Of a DNA stretch of 64,000 nt, positions 21,819-33,305 are shown one piece after another. The position numbers and the translations under genes were made by a program. Under the pieces are notes generated by a model that saw only the letters and a program-made list of their open reading frames with translations, was not told where the DNA came from and ran no database searches. The stretch lies in assembly GCA_030278955.1 (NCBI GenBank), contig JAOANR010000012.1, positions 25,289,977 through 25,353,976 on the forward strand, in the 5' to 3' direction. Source of the DNA: Hygrophila difformis. Its lineage: Eukaryota > Streptophyta > Magnoliopsida > Lamiales > Acanthaceae. How positions within the stretch are numbered: the stretch's first letter is position 1; each line of letters begins with the position of its first letter.

Positions 21819-23258
21819 TGATGATGATGCGCCTTCACATACTATACACGCTAGGGAGGACAAGAGCGGGGCTCCATATGGATGGTTTATCGATGCAAAT
21901 AGAGGCGAGTCGGGTTCACCAGTTTCTGTTAGTGAACATGTTGCCTTCTTGTTGTGTTGGCTAAACAGGTACATCTTTTGTTTACGCAGCAAATGTATTC
22001 TTTTCCATCACACCGACTTGGCATGTCTTCTAGCCTCAGGAAGGCGTGTGGCCCTAGGCACTCTATTTTTGGCCGATCTATACAAGGGAATCAACAAGTT
22101 TGTTGAGAGGACTAAGGCAGGAGTAGTCTCATCTACTAGTATAAGTGGCCCCATATGGTTTCTTGAGGTTTGGTTCAGATTGTATTTTGCTCTTGGAAAA
22201 CCTCCTGGGCAATGGGTTGAATTCCCTGTGGACTCATCTGTTACCCCCTTAGCTACTGTGATGGCATCAACATCTCATATACAAAAGCTGGGCGATTTAG
22301 TTAAGGCTATTTTATTTGGGCCCCTTATGGATGACAGGTTCTTTCCATATCAGCACTGCCTACATCTTGCCTCATTCCCTCTATGGCCTGACACCACCCG
22401 ATCATTCCCTTTTGAAGATCGTCCTTTCACCAGAGAAGACACAATATCTTGGGACTCTATCACTAGGCCACGCCATTTGTTGACTAGTAGATTTATGACA
22501 TCCAAAATATGGGTCACCGCAGAGCCATACATGCCCCAATGTTTTGCTCATCAGTTTGGATGTTGCCAGGGCATTCCTGCTGAACTCACTTTGGCCAACC
22601 TCTCTCCCCAGAAGACAGTTGAGGGTTCAGTTACCCGTGAGGATGCGACCTCCTATGCTATACGGACCCAGTCTTATTTGGTGCAGTGATCCATACTTCC
22701 CTTTAGGCTACATCCATGTTCACTTACCACGGTCCCGGTTTAGTGGGCGGGTTTCTGGCGTGAACATGGTCGTTCCATTGATCATTATCTTACCACCCTA
22801 GGTACTGATAAAGAAGTAGTGGCCAAAAAGAAGGAAGAAAAAAGGCAAGGCTCCTACCAGTGTTGCACCGCCCGGGAGCCCTAAACTACTTCGGTCTTCT
22901 AAGAAACGAAAAGACTCCGAGATTATGCAACCATCTTCCCCTAGTAAGAAGGCTACGGGTGCAAGTAAAACCCCCATCGTTTTCTCAGGTAACCGGCCAG
23001 TACATTAGCTCTTAATGGATGTTCATATTCTGTTAGTTAATCTCTACACTCTTATGCTTGCAGGTAGATACCTCCCTAAGCCATCTCATGGTGTGAAGAC
23101 TTGGCCTCCTCTAGTATCTGCTTCTGCTGGACAGGTAGTACTCTTTTACTCTTCAAGCTTTGCTTCCTTAGTTGTCAAAGTCTCACTCATCCTGGATTGA
23201 CAGGCGTCTGGTAGTCAGATCCCTTCTGATGAATCTCCTGCCTCACGAGCACCTACTT
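21819..23258 (+). pseudogene. PMD gene middle exons, right arm
   Basis: This is the mirror of left-arm 7176-5756. The PMD core is open from 21819 to about 22689 (a frame from ATG 21949 is available), carrying SISGPIWFLEVWFRLYFALG and the FPLWPDTTRSFPFEDRPFTRED block. After SYLVQ the frame shifts into a segment reading AGFWREHGRSIDHYLTTLGTDKE, typical of the end of a PMD. It keeps the splice donor (CTCAG|GTAACC near 22990) that is deleted on the left. The N-terminal exons are lost to the 3350-bp deletion, and the 3' side is cut by the junction to the LTR at 23256-23258. Confidence 0.75.
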
Positions 23259-23533
23259 GGTACAGCTCTTGGTCCACCATCATGTACTAGGTCGATCACT
23301 CTGTACTCTTCACCATGAGGTCCATTGGAGTTTTAAACTTGACCACCCCTAGGTAGGGCCTTGGTCTTAAATTTTACTATTAAGGTCATTGCTCGGTGCT
23401 GGTCATTGTCTCCTTTGTTCCTTCCATTGATATAGTTCATGAGTGCCATCTTTGCTCCGGGCCAACCTTAAACTTTTTATTATTTTATTTTATTATTATT
23501 TTTCACCAATTAATTAATTTTTTGGTGATAACA
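23256..23533 (-). repeat. truncated 5' LTR (U3 end only)
   Basis: It matches 3035-3301 in direct orientation with a small insertion near 23395. It ends GATAACA followed by the target duplication CATTC. TATA, R, U5 and the primer-binding site are missing. The junction to PMD sequence shares CTT. Confidence 0.85.
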
Positions 23534-24083
23534 CATTCATAAGTAATGTAAAGGTTTGTATTTACTCTTTTCTTACCCTAAACCCTTGAGCTCGTTTATC
23601 ATCTTTTCTTCTTTTTTTTTAAAGAGAAAAAAAATGTAGTATTTTCTATACTTTCACAAATAAGTTGAGGTTTATGGGTCAATTTTGTTCAAAATGTAAA
23701 GATTCCATAAACAAAGACAATGTGTCATTCCCTCAATTATTATTATTGTTTTTCACATCGTTCATAAGCATACAATTACATTTAGATTAATGAATTTAAA
23801 TTTAAAATTAATTTTTTTTAAAATAAAATAACTTATAGATAATGAGTATGTTTGGAAGTAAACATATTTGTTAGCATATAGCATATTGGAATAGCATATC
23901 CTCTCACATATCTCTCTCCGAATCTGCTATCTGCTAGCGGATTTGCTGACTCCCAAACATCCCCAATGTAAAATTTGAAAATCCATTTAAATTTAACAAA
24001 TAGTTAGGAAATAAAATTTGAAATCAATTTCAAGTTATAAATTCTTCTACTAAATCCATCTATTCAAACAAAACTATCTTATA
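23534..24083. other. AT-rich intergenic sequence with a small MITE
   Basis: About 23846-23965 is a short MITE-like repeat bounded by TGTTTGG and CCAAACA. It is shared with the inner repeat at 48595-48714, including the word CTCCGAATCTGCTATCTGCT. Nothing else is seen. Confidence 0.6.
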
Positions 24084-24343
24084 CTCCCTCCGTTTTCAAA
24101 GAATTGAAACATTTATGGATTTCACATAATCCAATACACATTTTTAACGCTCAATATCTCTAATTGTATAAAATTGAAAATTATAAAAATTTGATAATAT
24201 AAATCTACGCGATTAGACCAATCCAACAAGATCTCACTTGATTATGTTTTATCTTATATAAATGTGTTAAAAAGTCGAATAAAAGTTATAAAATGAATAG
24301 CAAAAATTATGTCAATGTTTCAATTATTAGAGGACGGATGGAG
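24084..24343. mobile_element. Stowaway-like MITE, family A copy 2
   Basis: The termini are CTCCCTCCGTTTTC and GAGGACGGATGGAG, with TA on both sides (24082-24083, 24344-24345). The interior carries the family word CCAACAAGATCTCACTTGA. Confidence 0.85.
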
Positions 24344-24393
24344 TATTAAAAGGGTGAATGACTTTTTTTGGCATCAAATGCTTATTAAAAAAG

Positions 24394-24395
<2 letters not shown>

Positions 24396-24429
<34 letters not shown>
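24396..24429. repeat. (TA)n microsatellite
   Basis: Seen as a perfect alternating TA tract of about 34 bp. Confidence 0.9.
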
Positions 24430-24432
<3 letters not shown>

Positions 24433-24594
24433 TATATATTCATGCATCTATGATTAGTGTTTCAAACCCTAACATCTAAATTCTAATTTTTAAACTTTAA
24501 TAACCAACACCAACTTCTAAAACTATCTTAATTAAAACCTATTTTTACCTTTATTTCAAAGTTTCAAACTATCAACTCTAATTATTTTCCTAAC

Positions 24595-25469
24595 GGAAAA
24601 ATATACTCTATGATCCTTTTGTTTACCAAAAATCCAAAATAGTCATTTTTCTTTTTTTGCCCCTATTCGTCTTCTACGTTTACAAATTATGTCTAAGATG
24701 GTCCTTTTTTCACTAAATATATACTTTGAGCTAATTAATTCCTTAATTATGTCCGCATGTAATATTTAATTATTTCACTACACATATGGCATACCAAATC
24801 AGAAATATTAGTGAAACAAAAAAAATTGAAATAAAATTAATTCAGAGAAATAATTAAATTTAAAACTTAATTACAATAATATTAAATTAAATAATTAAAT
24901 TTTAAACAATAAAATATCTGATATAAATTTTTTAAAATAACTATTTAAATTTAATTATATATAAATATCATATTGGAATAAATAATTATTTAAATTCAAA
25001 AATTAAATCGATATCTAATAAATTAATTTGAATTCCAAAAAAAATAATTAAATCTGAATTTATTAGATATCTACCTAAATTTTTGATAATTATATATTAA
25101 TTTTATATAGCATATTTTATTTATTTTTAAATTTAATTATTTAATTTAATATTATTCTAATTAAATTTTTTGATTTATTTATTTCTTTTAATTAATTTTA
25201 TTTTATTGTTCTACTAATATTTCTGATTTGGCATGCCATATGTGTAGTCAAATAATTAAATATCACATGTGGACATAATTAAGGAATTAATTAGCTTAAA
25301 GTATATGTTTAATGAAAAAAGGATCATTTTATAAGGGCAAAGTATATTTTTGATATGGACATTATTTGTAAACAGTAAACACAAAGGACCAATAAGGGCA
25401 AAAAATTAAAAAAAAAATGACTATTTTGAATTTTTGGTAAATAAAAAAGAGCATAGAGTATATTTTTCC
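24595..25469. mobile_element. fold-back MULE-type MITE, 875 bp
   Basis: The termini GGAAAAATATACTCTATG and CATAGAGTATATTTTTCC begin long inverted repeats of roughly 350-400 bp. The perfect 10-bp target duplication TTTTCCTAAC lies at 24585-24594 and 25470-25479. That duplication length points to the Mutator superfamily. There is no ORF. Confidence 0.85.
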
Positions 25470-25882
25470 TTTTCCTAACTCACTCTTAAACATATATAAA
25501 TTCCTCAACGATGTTTAAAATGATTAATTCAACAATAGTTCTCACATGTTTAATGATAGAATACGTATAATTAAACATGCGACTGACTACATTTACATTA
25601 TTGTTAAAAAAATTCAATTAGTAAAAGTGACTGACTAGTGATTAGAGACTGACTACACCCTGAAAACAAAGGAACAATGAGAGAATTAAAATTTCTACTC
25701 AAACACAACAGAAAAATTAATCTGTATTAAATAATTTATTGTACTATTATCAAATCTTCCATAGAATGAGAATTAGGAGTCTTGACCACTAAAAAGTGCT
25801 TATCCTCTCTATCACAATTATTAAAAATGATTTATTTGAATCAAGGTTATCAAGATCAAGATTTATTATGGGATTGTTTTTT

Positions 25883-26135
25883 GCCCTGTTTGGCAAATAA
25901 GCTAAACGAAATTAGCTTATTCTATTTATTTTAAGTAAAATTAGCTTATGTAAAAGACAAAATAATTTAAAACAGTGTTCAATCAGCTCTTTTTGAAACC
26001 GCTGCAAATAGCAGCATTTTGAATTTTAGCTTATTCTAGGCAAAAAGTTAGTCTCGAAATTATCAAACAACTAATTTTAACTAATTATTACTCACATAAT
26101 CAGTTAACAGCTAACAGCTAGTTCCCAAACAGGGC
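25883..26135. mobile_element. MITE with CCCTGTTTGG termini
   Basis: The inverted termini are GCCCTGTTTGG and CCAAACAGGGC, about 253 bp apart. The target duplication is not clear. A degenerate relative lies at about 1790-1983. Confidence 0.65.
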
Positions 26136-26287
26136 CTTTCTTTTTGCAAATATTGGAATCGTAAGATTGAATCAAGATTTTAAAATCTTATGAATTTGCA
26201 ACAATGAATGAAATCGATTATGCGTACTAACAAGTAAAAACCTTCATTCGCATATTTATGGATCTTGAAATGTAACTAATACAATAC

Positions 26288-26553
26288 GACTTTGTTCATG
26301 TACATTGTGCAGCCCCCTGCATTGGCTGCACATGCAGTTCTACTGTTATAACCTAAATTTGTGATGTTTGTTTTACATCACAAAAATTGTCTCACTCATC
26401 ACAAAATTTTTAAACATCATAAAATAATACTCATCACAAAAATGATGTCACATATCACAAAAGTAAAATTTTAAACTGAACAGCACAAAATGGAATGCAC
26501 ACATCACAAATTTGTTGCCTGCAAATGCAGGCAACTGCACAACATCTGTATCC
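26288..26553. mobile_element. candidate MITE rich in CATCACAAA
   Basis: It is flanked by the direct repeat AATACAATAC (26278-26287, 26554-26563). The ends share a TTGTGCAG inverted word and small hairpins. The TIRs are imperfect, so this is tentative. Confidence 0.45.
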
Positions 26554-26563
26554 AATACAATAC

Positions 26564-27270
26564 AATACAAAAATAGTATCACATTAAACATAAGAAAAAA
26601 ATTGCACAACCTTGCATATTGTGTGTATTTTTACACATCATACGTAAGGAACTATAATTTCATAAGTTTAAAATTAAAGTAAAAAAATTACTTTGATCAC
26701 AAATTATAAAATTATGCAAAAGATCTTTTGTCGTAAAAATTGTAGAAGCATTTAAATGAGTATGATCATAAGATCTTAATATTCTATTGAGATCTTATAA
26801 ATTTTAAGATCCTATAAAAATCTTAAAGAAGTATGACCATAAAAATCATATAATATTCTAATATCAGGATTGAGATCTTAACAATTATGATTTGAATAAT
26901 TATATTTACAATCCTTAAGCAAAATATTCGAAATCTTTTTAAAGGCAGAAGAAAAGGCTCATTTGGAAGACATACAAGATCACTCATACCTAGGAAAAAT
27001 CACTTAAATTCACCTAAAAAATATCTCATCATAGTTAGTGAATTAATTAATTACAGTATAAATTAGGTTTGAGCGTTCGCCAAGAGCGAGTTAAGGTATT
27101 TCGACACCTGTTACCTGAGCCGCTGAGACCATTTTCTACCCCCATCGGCAACAACAGTCTGTCAAACCCGAAACAGAGAAAAAGAAACGCCAAAAATCTT
27201 GACAGACCATCACTCTCAGACCCCAATTAATTAAAAAAGAAAAAATCTTGACAGACCATCGCCCCTGCTA
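26564..27270. other. AT-rich upstream region of the sugar transporter
   Basis: No ORF or mobile-element terminus could be supported. Distal promoter elements may lie here. Confidence 0.5.
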
Positions 27271-27277
27271 TCTATAT

Positions 27278-27290
27278 CTATATATATAAG
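27278..27290 (+). promoter_or_regulatory. candidate TATA box of the sugar transporter
   Basis: CTATATATATAAGC lies about 820 bp before the ATG at 28105. The following CT-rich sequence looks like a 5' UTR that probably contains an intron, as the sequence between about 27515 and 28060 is intron-like. The start site is inferred. Confidence 0.55.
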
Positions 27291-28104
27291 CATTGAAGCA
27301 GAAAAGGAAAAAGGAAAAGGGAATGGTCCCATTTGCCATTTGGGAAGATTTCATTGGCCTCAGTCCTCAGAGCATCTGAATCTCGATCATCTCTCCACGT
27401 CGTTCTTGTCGTGGTGCCGTTTCGAATTTCGATCGCGATCAATCTTTGGATCCCTCCAGCCTCCAACTGATTTTTCCAATTTTCCCCAACACCCCGAACT
27501 CCACGTTCTTTGCCAGGTCTACTTTCTGTCTGGATCAACGCTTTCTCACCCCCCATCAGTCTTTCTTGCTGCTCCTGCCTCCTGCCGTATCTCTATTAAG
27601 TACAATTTTTTAAAAAAGGGGCCTTTGTATTTTTGTTTCATAATGTTTATTTAGAGTTGGCCTTTTGTGCGGGCATTGCATGTGGTTTCTGTGTGCAACC
27701 CCGACAAATTTCTTAAATATCTATGCTTTTCTCGTTTTGAGCTACTACAGACGGAATCTGATCTCGCTTCGGTGGCGAATGTTTCTGTTTTTGTGTATCT
27801 TTTTTAATCTGCTGCATTGATTCTGGGTGATGTGAATTGATTGATGAGTTTGGGCTTATTTGATTTTACACCACTGTTCTATTGAATCTTATTTGTTGGT
27901 ATATATGTATGCATCTCTTGTGCGTGACTAGGTTTTGACTATGATTTAAAGTAGGCTTCCTCCCCTCTTGATGTGTTTTCTTTCTGTTGCATCTGTAGTT
28001 TGTAAAGATTAGATTTTGGCTAAATCCTGGGGTGCTATTCTTTGATATTGGATTCAGCAGAGTTGAGGATTATATTCTGATAGAGAGTTGAAAACCCAAC
28101 AAGG

Positions 28105-31100
28105 ATGAAGGGAGCTGTGCTAGTAGCAATTGCGGCTGCCATCGGCAACATGTTGCAAGGATGGGACAATGCTACTATAGCTGGTAAGATGTTTATTTCT
28201 ACTAATTCCTTTTTATTAATTCATCATTCATAATGCTACTACTTTCAATGAATAACCCAATTCTTAGATAGTTACAAAGATGAATCTTGAGTTGAGCATT
28301 GAATGTCTGCTTTGATTTCCGTCCATGGAAGATCTTGAATCACTTGAAAAATGTGTGTGTTTCTCAATCATTTCAGGATCTGTACTTTACATCAAAAAGG
28401 AATTTGATTTGCAGAGCCAGCCTACCATAGAAGGGCTCATTGTTGCTATGTCCTTGATTGGAGCAACAGTGATCACCACGTTTTCTGGATCGGTTTGTGA
28501 CTGGCTTGGACGGCGTCCCATGTTGATAATCTCATCCATTTTGTACTTCCTCAGCGGATTAGTGATGCTATGGGCTCCAAATGTGTATGTGCTCCTTCTG
28601 GGAAGGCTCTTGGATGGTTTTGGAATTGGTCTTGCGGTGACACTTGTTCCCGTCTACATCTCTGAGACAGCTCCGCCAGAAATAAGAGGGTTGTTGAATA
28701 CTCTTCCTCAGTTTACTGGTTCTGCTGGCATGTTTTTGTCTTACTGTATGGTGTTTGGAATGTCTTTGATGGAATCACCGAGTTGGAGGGTAATGCTTGG
28801 AGTTCTTTCTGTTCCTTCTATGGTTTATTTTCTACTGGCTGTGTTTTTCTTACCCGAATCTCCTAGATGGCTAGTAAGTAAAGGAAGGATGAAAGAGGCC
28901 AAGAAAGTTTTACAGAAGATACGTGGGCGAGAAGATGTTTCAGGTAGATTCTCCCAACATTTTACCTTCTGCTGCTAAAAAATTGGTAAAGATTACTTTG
29001 AACTTATTGGTAAAGAGTTACTAGAATCTAAGAACACGCGTTTCCTTGTTTTCTTTTACTTCATTGGCATTGTAGAGACCTCAAAATCTAGTAAGAAACC
29101 TTTTTTGTTTCTTTCTAAGTACTAACTTCGTTGATGCTAGAATGTTCGGTAGTGTGCATTTTGGGGCATTAGAATTGCACGGTATATTGGAGTTCTTGCG
29201 TTTAACTCGAGTTTATATTATCCCTACAGCATTGTCATGCAACGATTGCTTTCGTTATCCATATATATCATTTTCAGTTAAGAGTTTCAGTGTCATCAAG
29301 ATCTACTGTTATGTGCTTGCACTGTTGTACTACCAGCTAATTCACTCCCAATTTGTATTATTCGAAAAAGAGAAACTAGGTTAAATAGTAAATGCCCTGT
29401 TAACATTTCTTGTTTTTGTTCTTGAACGTATTCAAAGAATATATAATGTGTCATTTTTTAACTCCTTCCCAACAGCTGAAATGGCTTTGTTACTCGAGGG
29501 TCTGGGCACTGGTGGCGAAACATCAATTGAGGAGTATATAATTGGTCCAGACAATGATCTAATCGATAACCAAGATCATGTAGATGACACAGACCGCATC
29601 AAGTTATATGGGGCGGAAGAGGGCCAATCTTGGATAGCAAAACCGGTAAGAGGGCAGAGCACACTTGGTATGGCCTCCCATCACGGAAGCATGGCCAATC
29701 GGAGCATGCTTATGGATCCCATGGTTACTCTCTTCGGAAGTGTCCATGAGAAGCTCCCGGAGATGGGAAGTATGAGAAGCATGCTCTTCTCGAATTTTGG
29801 CAGCATGTTCAATGTGCCAGATAATCATCCCAGAAACGAACAATGGGATGAGGAAAACTTACAGCAGGAACCAGAAAATGTATCCGATGCCTCAGGGGAT
29901 GAATCTGACGACAATGTGAGGAGTCCATTGCTCTCACGCCAGAACACGAATGGAGAAAAGGACAGTGCTGAACAAGTCAGTATGGGAATAGGAGGCAGTT
30001 GGCAATTGGCATATAGAAAAGACGACAAAAGTTCAGGAGGCCTTAAAAGGATCTACTTGCACCAGGAGGGTGGCTCTGGATCGAGGCGCGGTTCCATTGT
30101 TTCCCTCCCTGGTGGGGATGTCCAGTCTGACGCAGAATTTGTCCACGCATCTGCACTGGTTAGCCGGTCCGTACTTTGTGTGGATGACATTATAAATCAC
30201 CAAGCCATTGGTACAGCAACTGATAAACAACCCGAAGCAGCTGTGAAAGGTCCGAGCTGGAGGGATCTTTTCGAACCTGGAGTTAAACATGCTCTGCTTG
30301 TAGGTGTTGGAATCCAAATTCTTCAACAGGTATTAAAAAAAAATAAAAAATGCCTTCCCTTCCTCGATTGTCCTTATTAGTCGCTTTTAATCTGAATATA
30401 TTGGAATGCAGTTTTCGGGGATTAATGGCGTTCTGTACTACACTCCACAAATTTTGGAACAAGCTGGCGTGGGAATTCTGCTGTCGAATTTAGGCCTACG
30501 TTCTGACTCTTCATCTCTTCTCATCAGCGCTCTTACGACTTTGCTGATGCTTCCGAGCATTGGTGTAGCAATGCGCCTTATGGACATTGCTGGGAGAAGG
30601 TATAACATTTTCCTGTTTCTTCGATTTTTCGGCCATGTTTGCTAACTCTTAGTATTTTCGAGCTTATTAAAGGTTCTTATTGCCGCTAATAAGGCTTATC
30701 AGAGACGATAAACCTTATTAGATATAATAAGAGCCTCTAATAACACCTTTTATTAGAGTTATCAAACATGGTCTTCCATCGTTTCCACGCCTTATATAAA
30801 ATCTGTCTCAGATGGCTGCTGCTTTCAACTTTACCGGTTCTACTGGCAACGCTCGTGCTATTAGTCTTTGGCAACATCGTTGATTTGGGATCGCTGGCGC
30901 ACGCCATAATCTCAACTGTGAGCGTCATTGTGTATTTCTGCTGCTTCGTCATGGGCTTCGGGCCAATCCCCAACATTCTATGCTCGGAGATATTCCCCAC
31001 ACGTGTCCGTGGCCTCTGCATTGCCATATGCGCCCTCACGTTCTGGATTGGGGACATCATAGTCACGTACACACTTCCCGTCATGCTCAACTCGATTGGC

Positions 31101-31250
31101 CTGGCGGGTGTTTTCTCAATATACGCGGTCGTGTGCGCCGTTGCGTGGGTCTTTGTGTACCTCAAGGTTCCGGAAACGAAGGGGATGCCGCTGGAGGTCA
31201 TCACTGAATTCTTCGTGGTGGGCGCAAAGCAAAAGAGTGAAGGCAAGTAA
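28105..31250 (+). CDS. TMT: tonoplast monosaccharide transporter (TMT/TST), 708 aa
   Basis: Vacuolar-membrane H+/sugar antiporter of the MFS sugar-porter family. Five exons with GT/AG introns: 28105-28183, 28377-28943, 29476-30329, 30412-30599, 30812-31250 (2127 bp). The start MKGAVLVAIAAAIGNMLQGW is the family's usual N-terminus. Seen in order: GWDNATIAG (exon 1), SDW-type loop DWLGRRP, GRLLDGFGIGLAV, PVYISETAPPEIRG and PESPRWL (exon 2). A long hydrophilic central loop (about residues 216-480, exon 3, Ser/Asp/Glu-rich) then distinguishes TMTs from other sugar porters. After it come QQFSGINGVLYYTPQIL (exon 3/4), GRR, EIFPTRVRG and PETKGMPLEVI. Length is slightly below the usual 730-740 aa, mainly in the loop. 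No lesions are seen. Intron 4 carries a MITE. Which TMT paralogue it is cannot be settled here. Confidence 0.95.
30633..30771. mobile_element. small MITE inside intron 4 of the transporter
   Basis: The inverted termini CCATGTTTGCTAACTCTTA and TATTAGAGTTATCAAACATGG bound 139 bp within intron 30600-30811. The inner part has further TTATTA/TAATAA symmetry. It leaves the splice acceptor (CTGTCTCAG at 30811) 40 bp away. Confidence 0.7.
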
Positions 31251-31552
31251 CTCAAATTGAGCTTTAAAAGGTCCTTTTTTGGGGTTGTCTTTTGTTACAA
31301 AGACAAGATGATATTGTTGATCCATTATTTATACATTATTGATTTTGAAGTGGCCAGAATTAGTTTTCACACTTTTAAGGTTTCTCAGTTTTCAAATTTT
31401 GGTACATTTGAATCAACAGGTATTCATTTGTGTATGAGAATGATCCATTTGTCTCTTTTGTTTTGCTTTAAAATTATAAACTAGTTATTGAAATTGTTGC
31501 TACCAATGATTCCTGGTTGAATATACAGTGAAATAATTGCAACCCATGATTG

Positions 31553-31726
31553 TTTTTTTTTTTTTTGGATGAGCCATTAAAGGCCTGGGAAGGGTGGTGG
31601 GAGCTCATACCACACAAATTACAAATGGAATAAAAGGGAGGGATAGGGGGCCGGTGGGGAATCGAACCTTCAACCTTCTGTTGGAAGTCAAGGGACTTAA
31701 CCAGTTGAGCTAAGTTCTCATGCCCT
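31553..31726 (-). mobile_element. tRNA-derived SINE
   Basis: On the minus strand it starts AGGGCATGAGAACTTAGCTC, with an A box (TAGCTCAACTGG) and a perfect B box (GGTTCGATTCC), and ends in a poly(A) of about 16. Target duplications GCAACC(C/T)ATGATTG lie at 31539-31552 and 31727-31740. It sits about 300 bp after the transporter stop. Confidence 0.85.
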
Positions 31727-31829
31727 GCAACCTATGATTGTTGAATATATATGTACTTTTTTTAAAAAAAAAAAAAAAAAAAAACTCTTTAACTACTATT
31801 CACACACACTTTGACTTAAAATATTATCA

Positions 31830-32015
31830 TAGTTATACAGGTTACAATATAGTCAAGTGAGATCTTGTTAAATTCGTCTTGTCGTGTAGCTTTTAAATAT
31901 CGAACTTTTAGAATTTTTACTTGTACCGAACTTAAGTTATTAATGGTTTAAAATGTGAATTGGACTGCGTGTAATGTGGGTCCGTAGTCAAATAAAGAAA
32001 TAAAAATGGAGGAAG
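31830..32015. mobile_element. Stowaway-like MITE, family A copy 3 (5' truncated)
   Basis: It keeps the family interior (AAGTGAGATCTTGTTAAATTCGTC) and the right end GGAGGAAG|TA. The left terminus is lost. Confidence 0.65.
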
Positions 32016-32058
32016 TATATAATTGCTTGAATCTTTTTTTTTTGCCCTTTCTATTTCC

Positions 32059-32400
32059 CTTTTTTTTTTTTTTTTTTTTTGAGGAAGTCATAGAGAATTC
32101 ATAAAAACACTAGCAAGGAGTACAACATGGATACAGCCAACAAAAACATGAGTAAGGCAGCATGCAAATGCCCAAAGGGATGCATGAGAACAATAAGCTT
32201 ACAAGTGGAAGTGGTCAGGTCAGCAAGGTAAATCTTACAAGCGTGCATCCACCGAGAAAGAGTCGGACGACGAAGCCGGACATTACCAGAAACAAGAAAA
32301 GACAGCTTCTCCTACAAATCCTATTCAATAGCGTACAAGATTTACAGGAATGCGTATAATTATTGTTTGAATCAAACAAAACCGTAATGACTCGACCCAA
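32059..32400 (-). other. possible retroposon 3' end
   Basis: A T-run of about 20 at 32061-32080 reads as poly(A) on the minus strand after about 300 bp of moderately GC-balanced sequence. It resembles the 3' end of a LINE, but no domain was recognised. Confidence 0.3.
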
Positions 32401-33305
32401 AGTAAACAATATCATGTCAAGAGTCTTCCTTATGATCAGAAGTGAATGTCAGGCAACGAGTCACGACGGCGGTGCTAGATGAATTGCTCAAGGGGTGCCA
32501 CATGGTATGATGATCCTTGGATTGAATGGAGGATTGTCGTGTAGAAAACTCAAGTCCCACATCTGAGAGAATAGGAAAATATGACTCTAAATATTAAAAT
32601 TCATCTAACTCTATTAGTATAAAGCCTTTTGAAAGGTGCTCAAAAGGCAAAAGCATGAGGATTGGACCCATAACAAACCATATCATACTAATGTCGCAAT
32701 TATGATGAAGGCCGCCGTCCCCAACAATTGCAATGTTAAATTGGAGAAAAATGAAGAGCAAATAGCCCCTTTCGACAATATATGGGTGACCAAATATGTG
32801 CACTAGTATTGTGCATCCCGCACATTTTTCACATTGTTCACATCGGATCCAAACTTAGTAAAAAAATTGCAATAAGTTTGGCAAGAATACAGTTTTAAAA
32901 AAAATGCTAAAGTAATATTTTAAACCTTTGAATCCGATGCGCTTAGCATTGATTGAGATAAATTCTATCATAAATGGTAGAAATACTATATTGATAGTAA
33001 TTAGTATACACTGTAGTATGCACTTGCACACAAATAGCTTAATAGAAATAATTACGGTGGCGCTGGCGGTGGAACTGGAAACACTTATGACTCTTTTTAT
33101 CCATTGACCATTGTATTTGTATCTTACACATTCGTTTCTTTTAAAATATACTTCCTCGCCTCATTGTTATGTTTTTATTACGCTGCTCATGAGATGCATA
33201 TCTATATATATTTTTAACTGTTAATAACTTACAATTTTAATAAATATTAATACTCATATATCGGAAATATGTGTGAAAATTCAAAAAAAAAAAAAGTTAC
33301 AAAGG
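32401..33305. other. intergenic, nothing recognised
   Basis: AT-rich. The short ORFs lack domain signals on either strand. Confidence 0.5.

Larger units (their letters stand above)
2566..23533 (-). mobile_element. LTR-bounded palindromic composite retroelement
   Basis: One insertion of about 20.97 kb is flanked by the 5-bp duplication CATTC (2561-2565 and 23534-23538). The left terminus is TGTTATC and the right is GATAACA. The left LTR is complete (2566-3301); the right retains only the 278 bp matching 3035-3301. A polypurine tract (rc of 3302-3315, AGGGGGCAAA before TGTTATC) and a TATA motif on the minus strand set the orientation, so the left LTR is the 3' LTR. Inside are two inverted arms of a Tat-lineage Ty3/gypsy element with opposite-strand PMD cargo. 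Both arms are defective. The element could not move autonomously as it stands. Confidence 0.88.

Noticed and set aside
5756..23258. The whole palindrome as an assembly artefact
   Set aside because: Not fully excluded, but unlikely: the turn is inside a contig, the arms differ by many substitutions and indels, and both contigs supply matching LTR ends and CATTC.
26278..26563. CRISPR-like spacing of CATCACAAA words
   Set aside because: The spacing and sequence are irregular, in a plant nuclear context. It is probably the interior of a MITE.
27340..27654. ORF in the transporter leader
   Set aside because: It lies in the inferred 5' UTR/first intron, with Ser/Pro low complexity and no motif. 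An upstream ORF function cannot be supported.
30737..31255. Minus-strand open frame of 172 codons
   Set aside because: It is the antisense shadow of transporter exon 5 and crosses a real splice acceptor.
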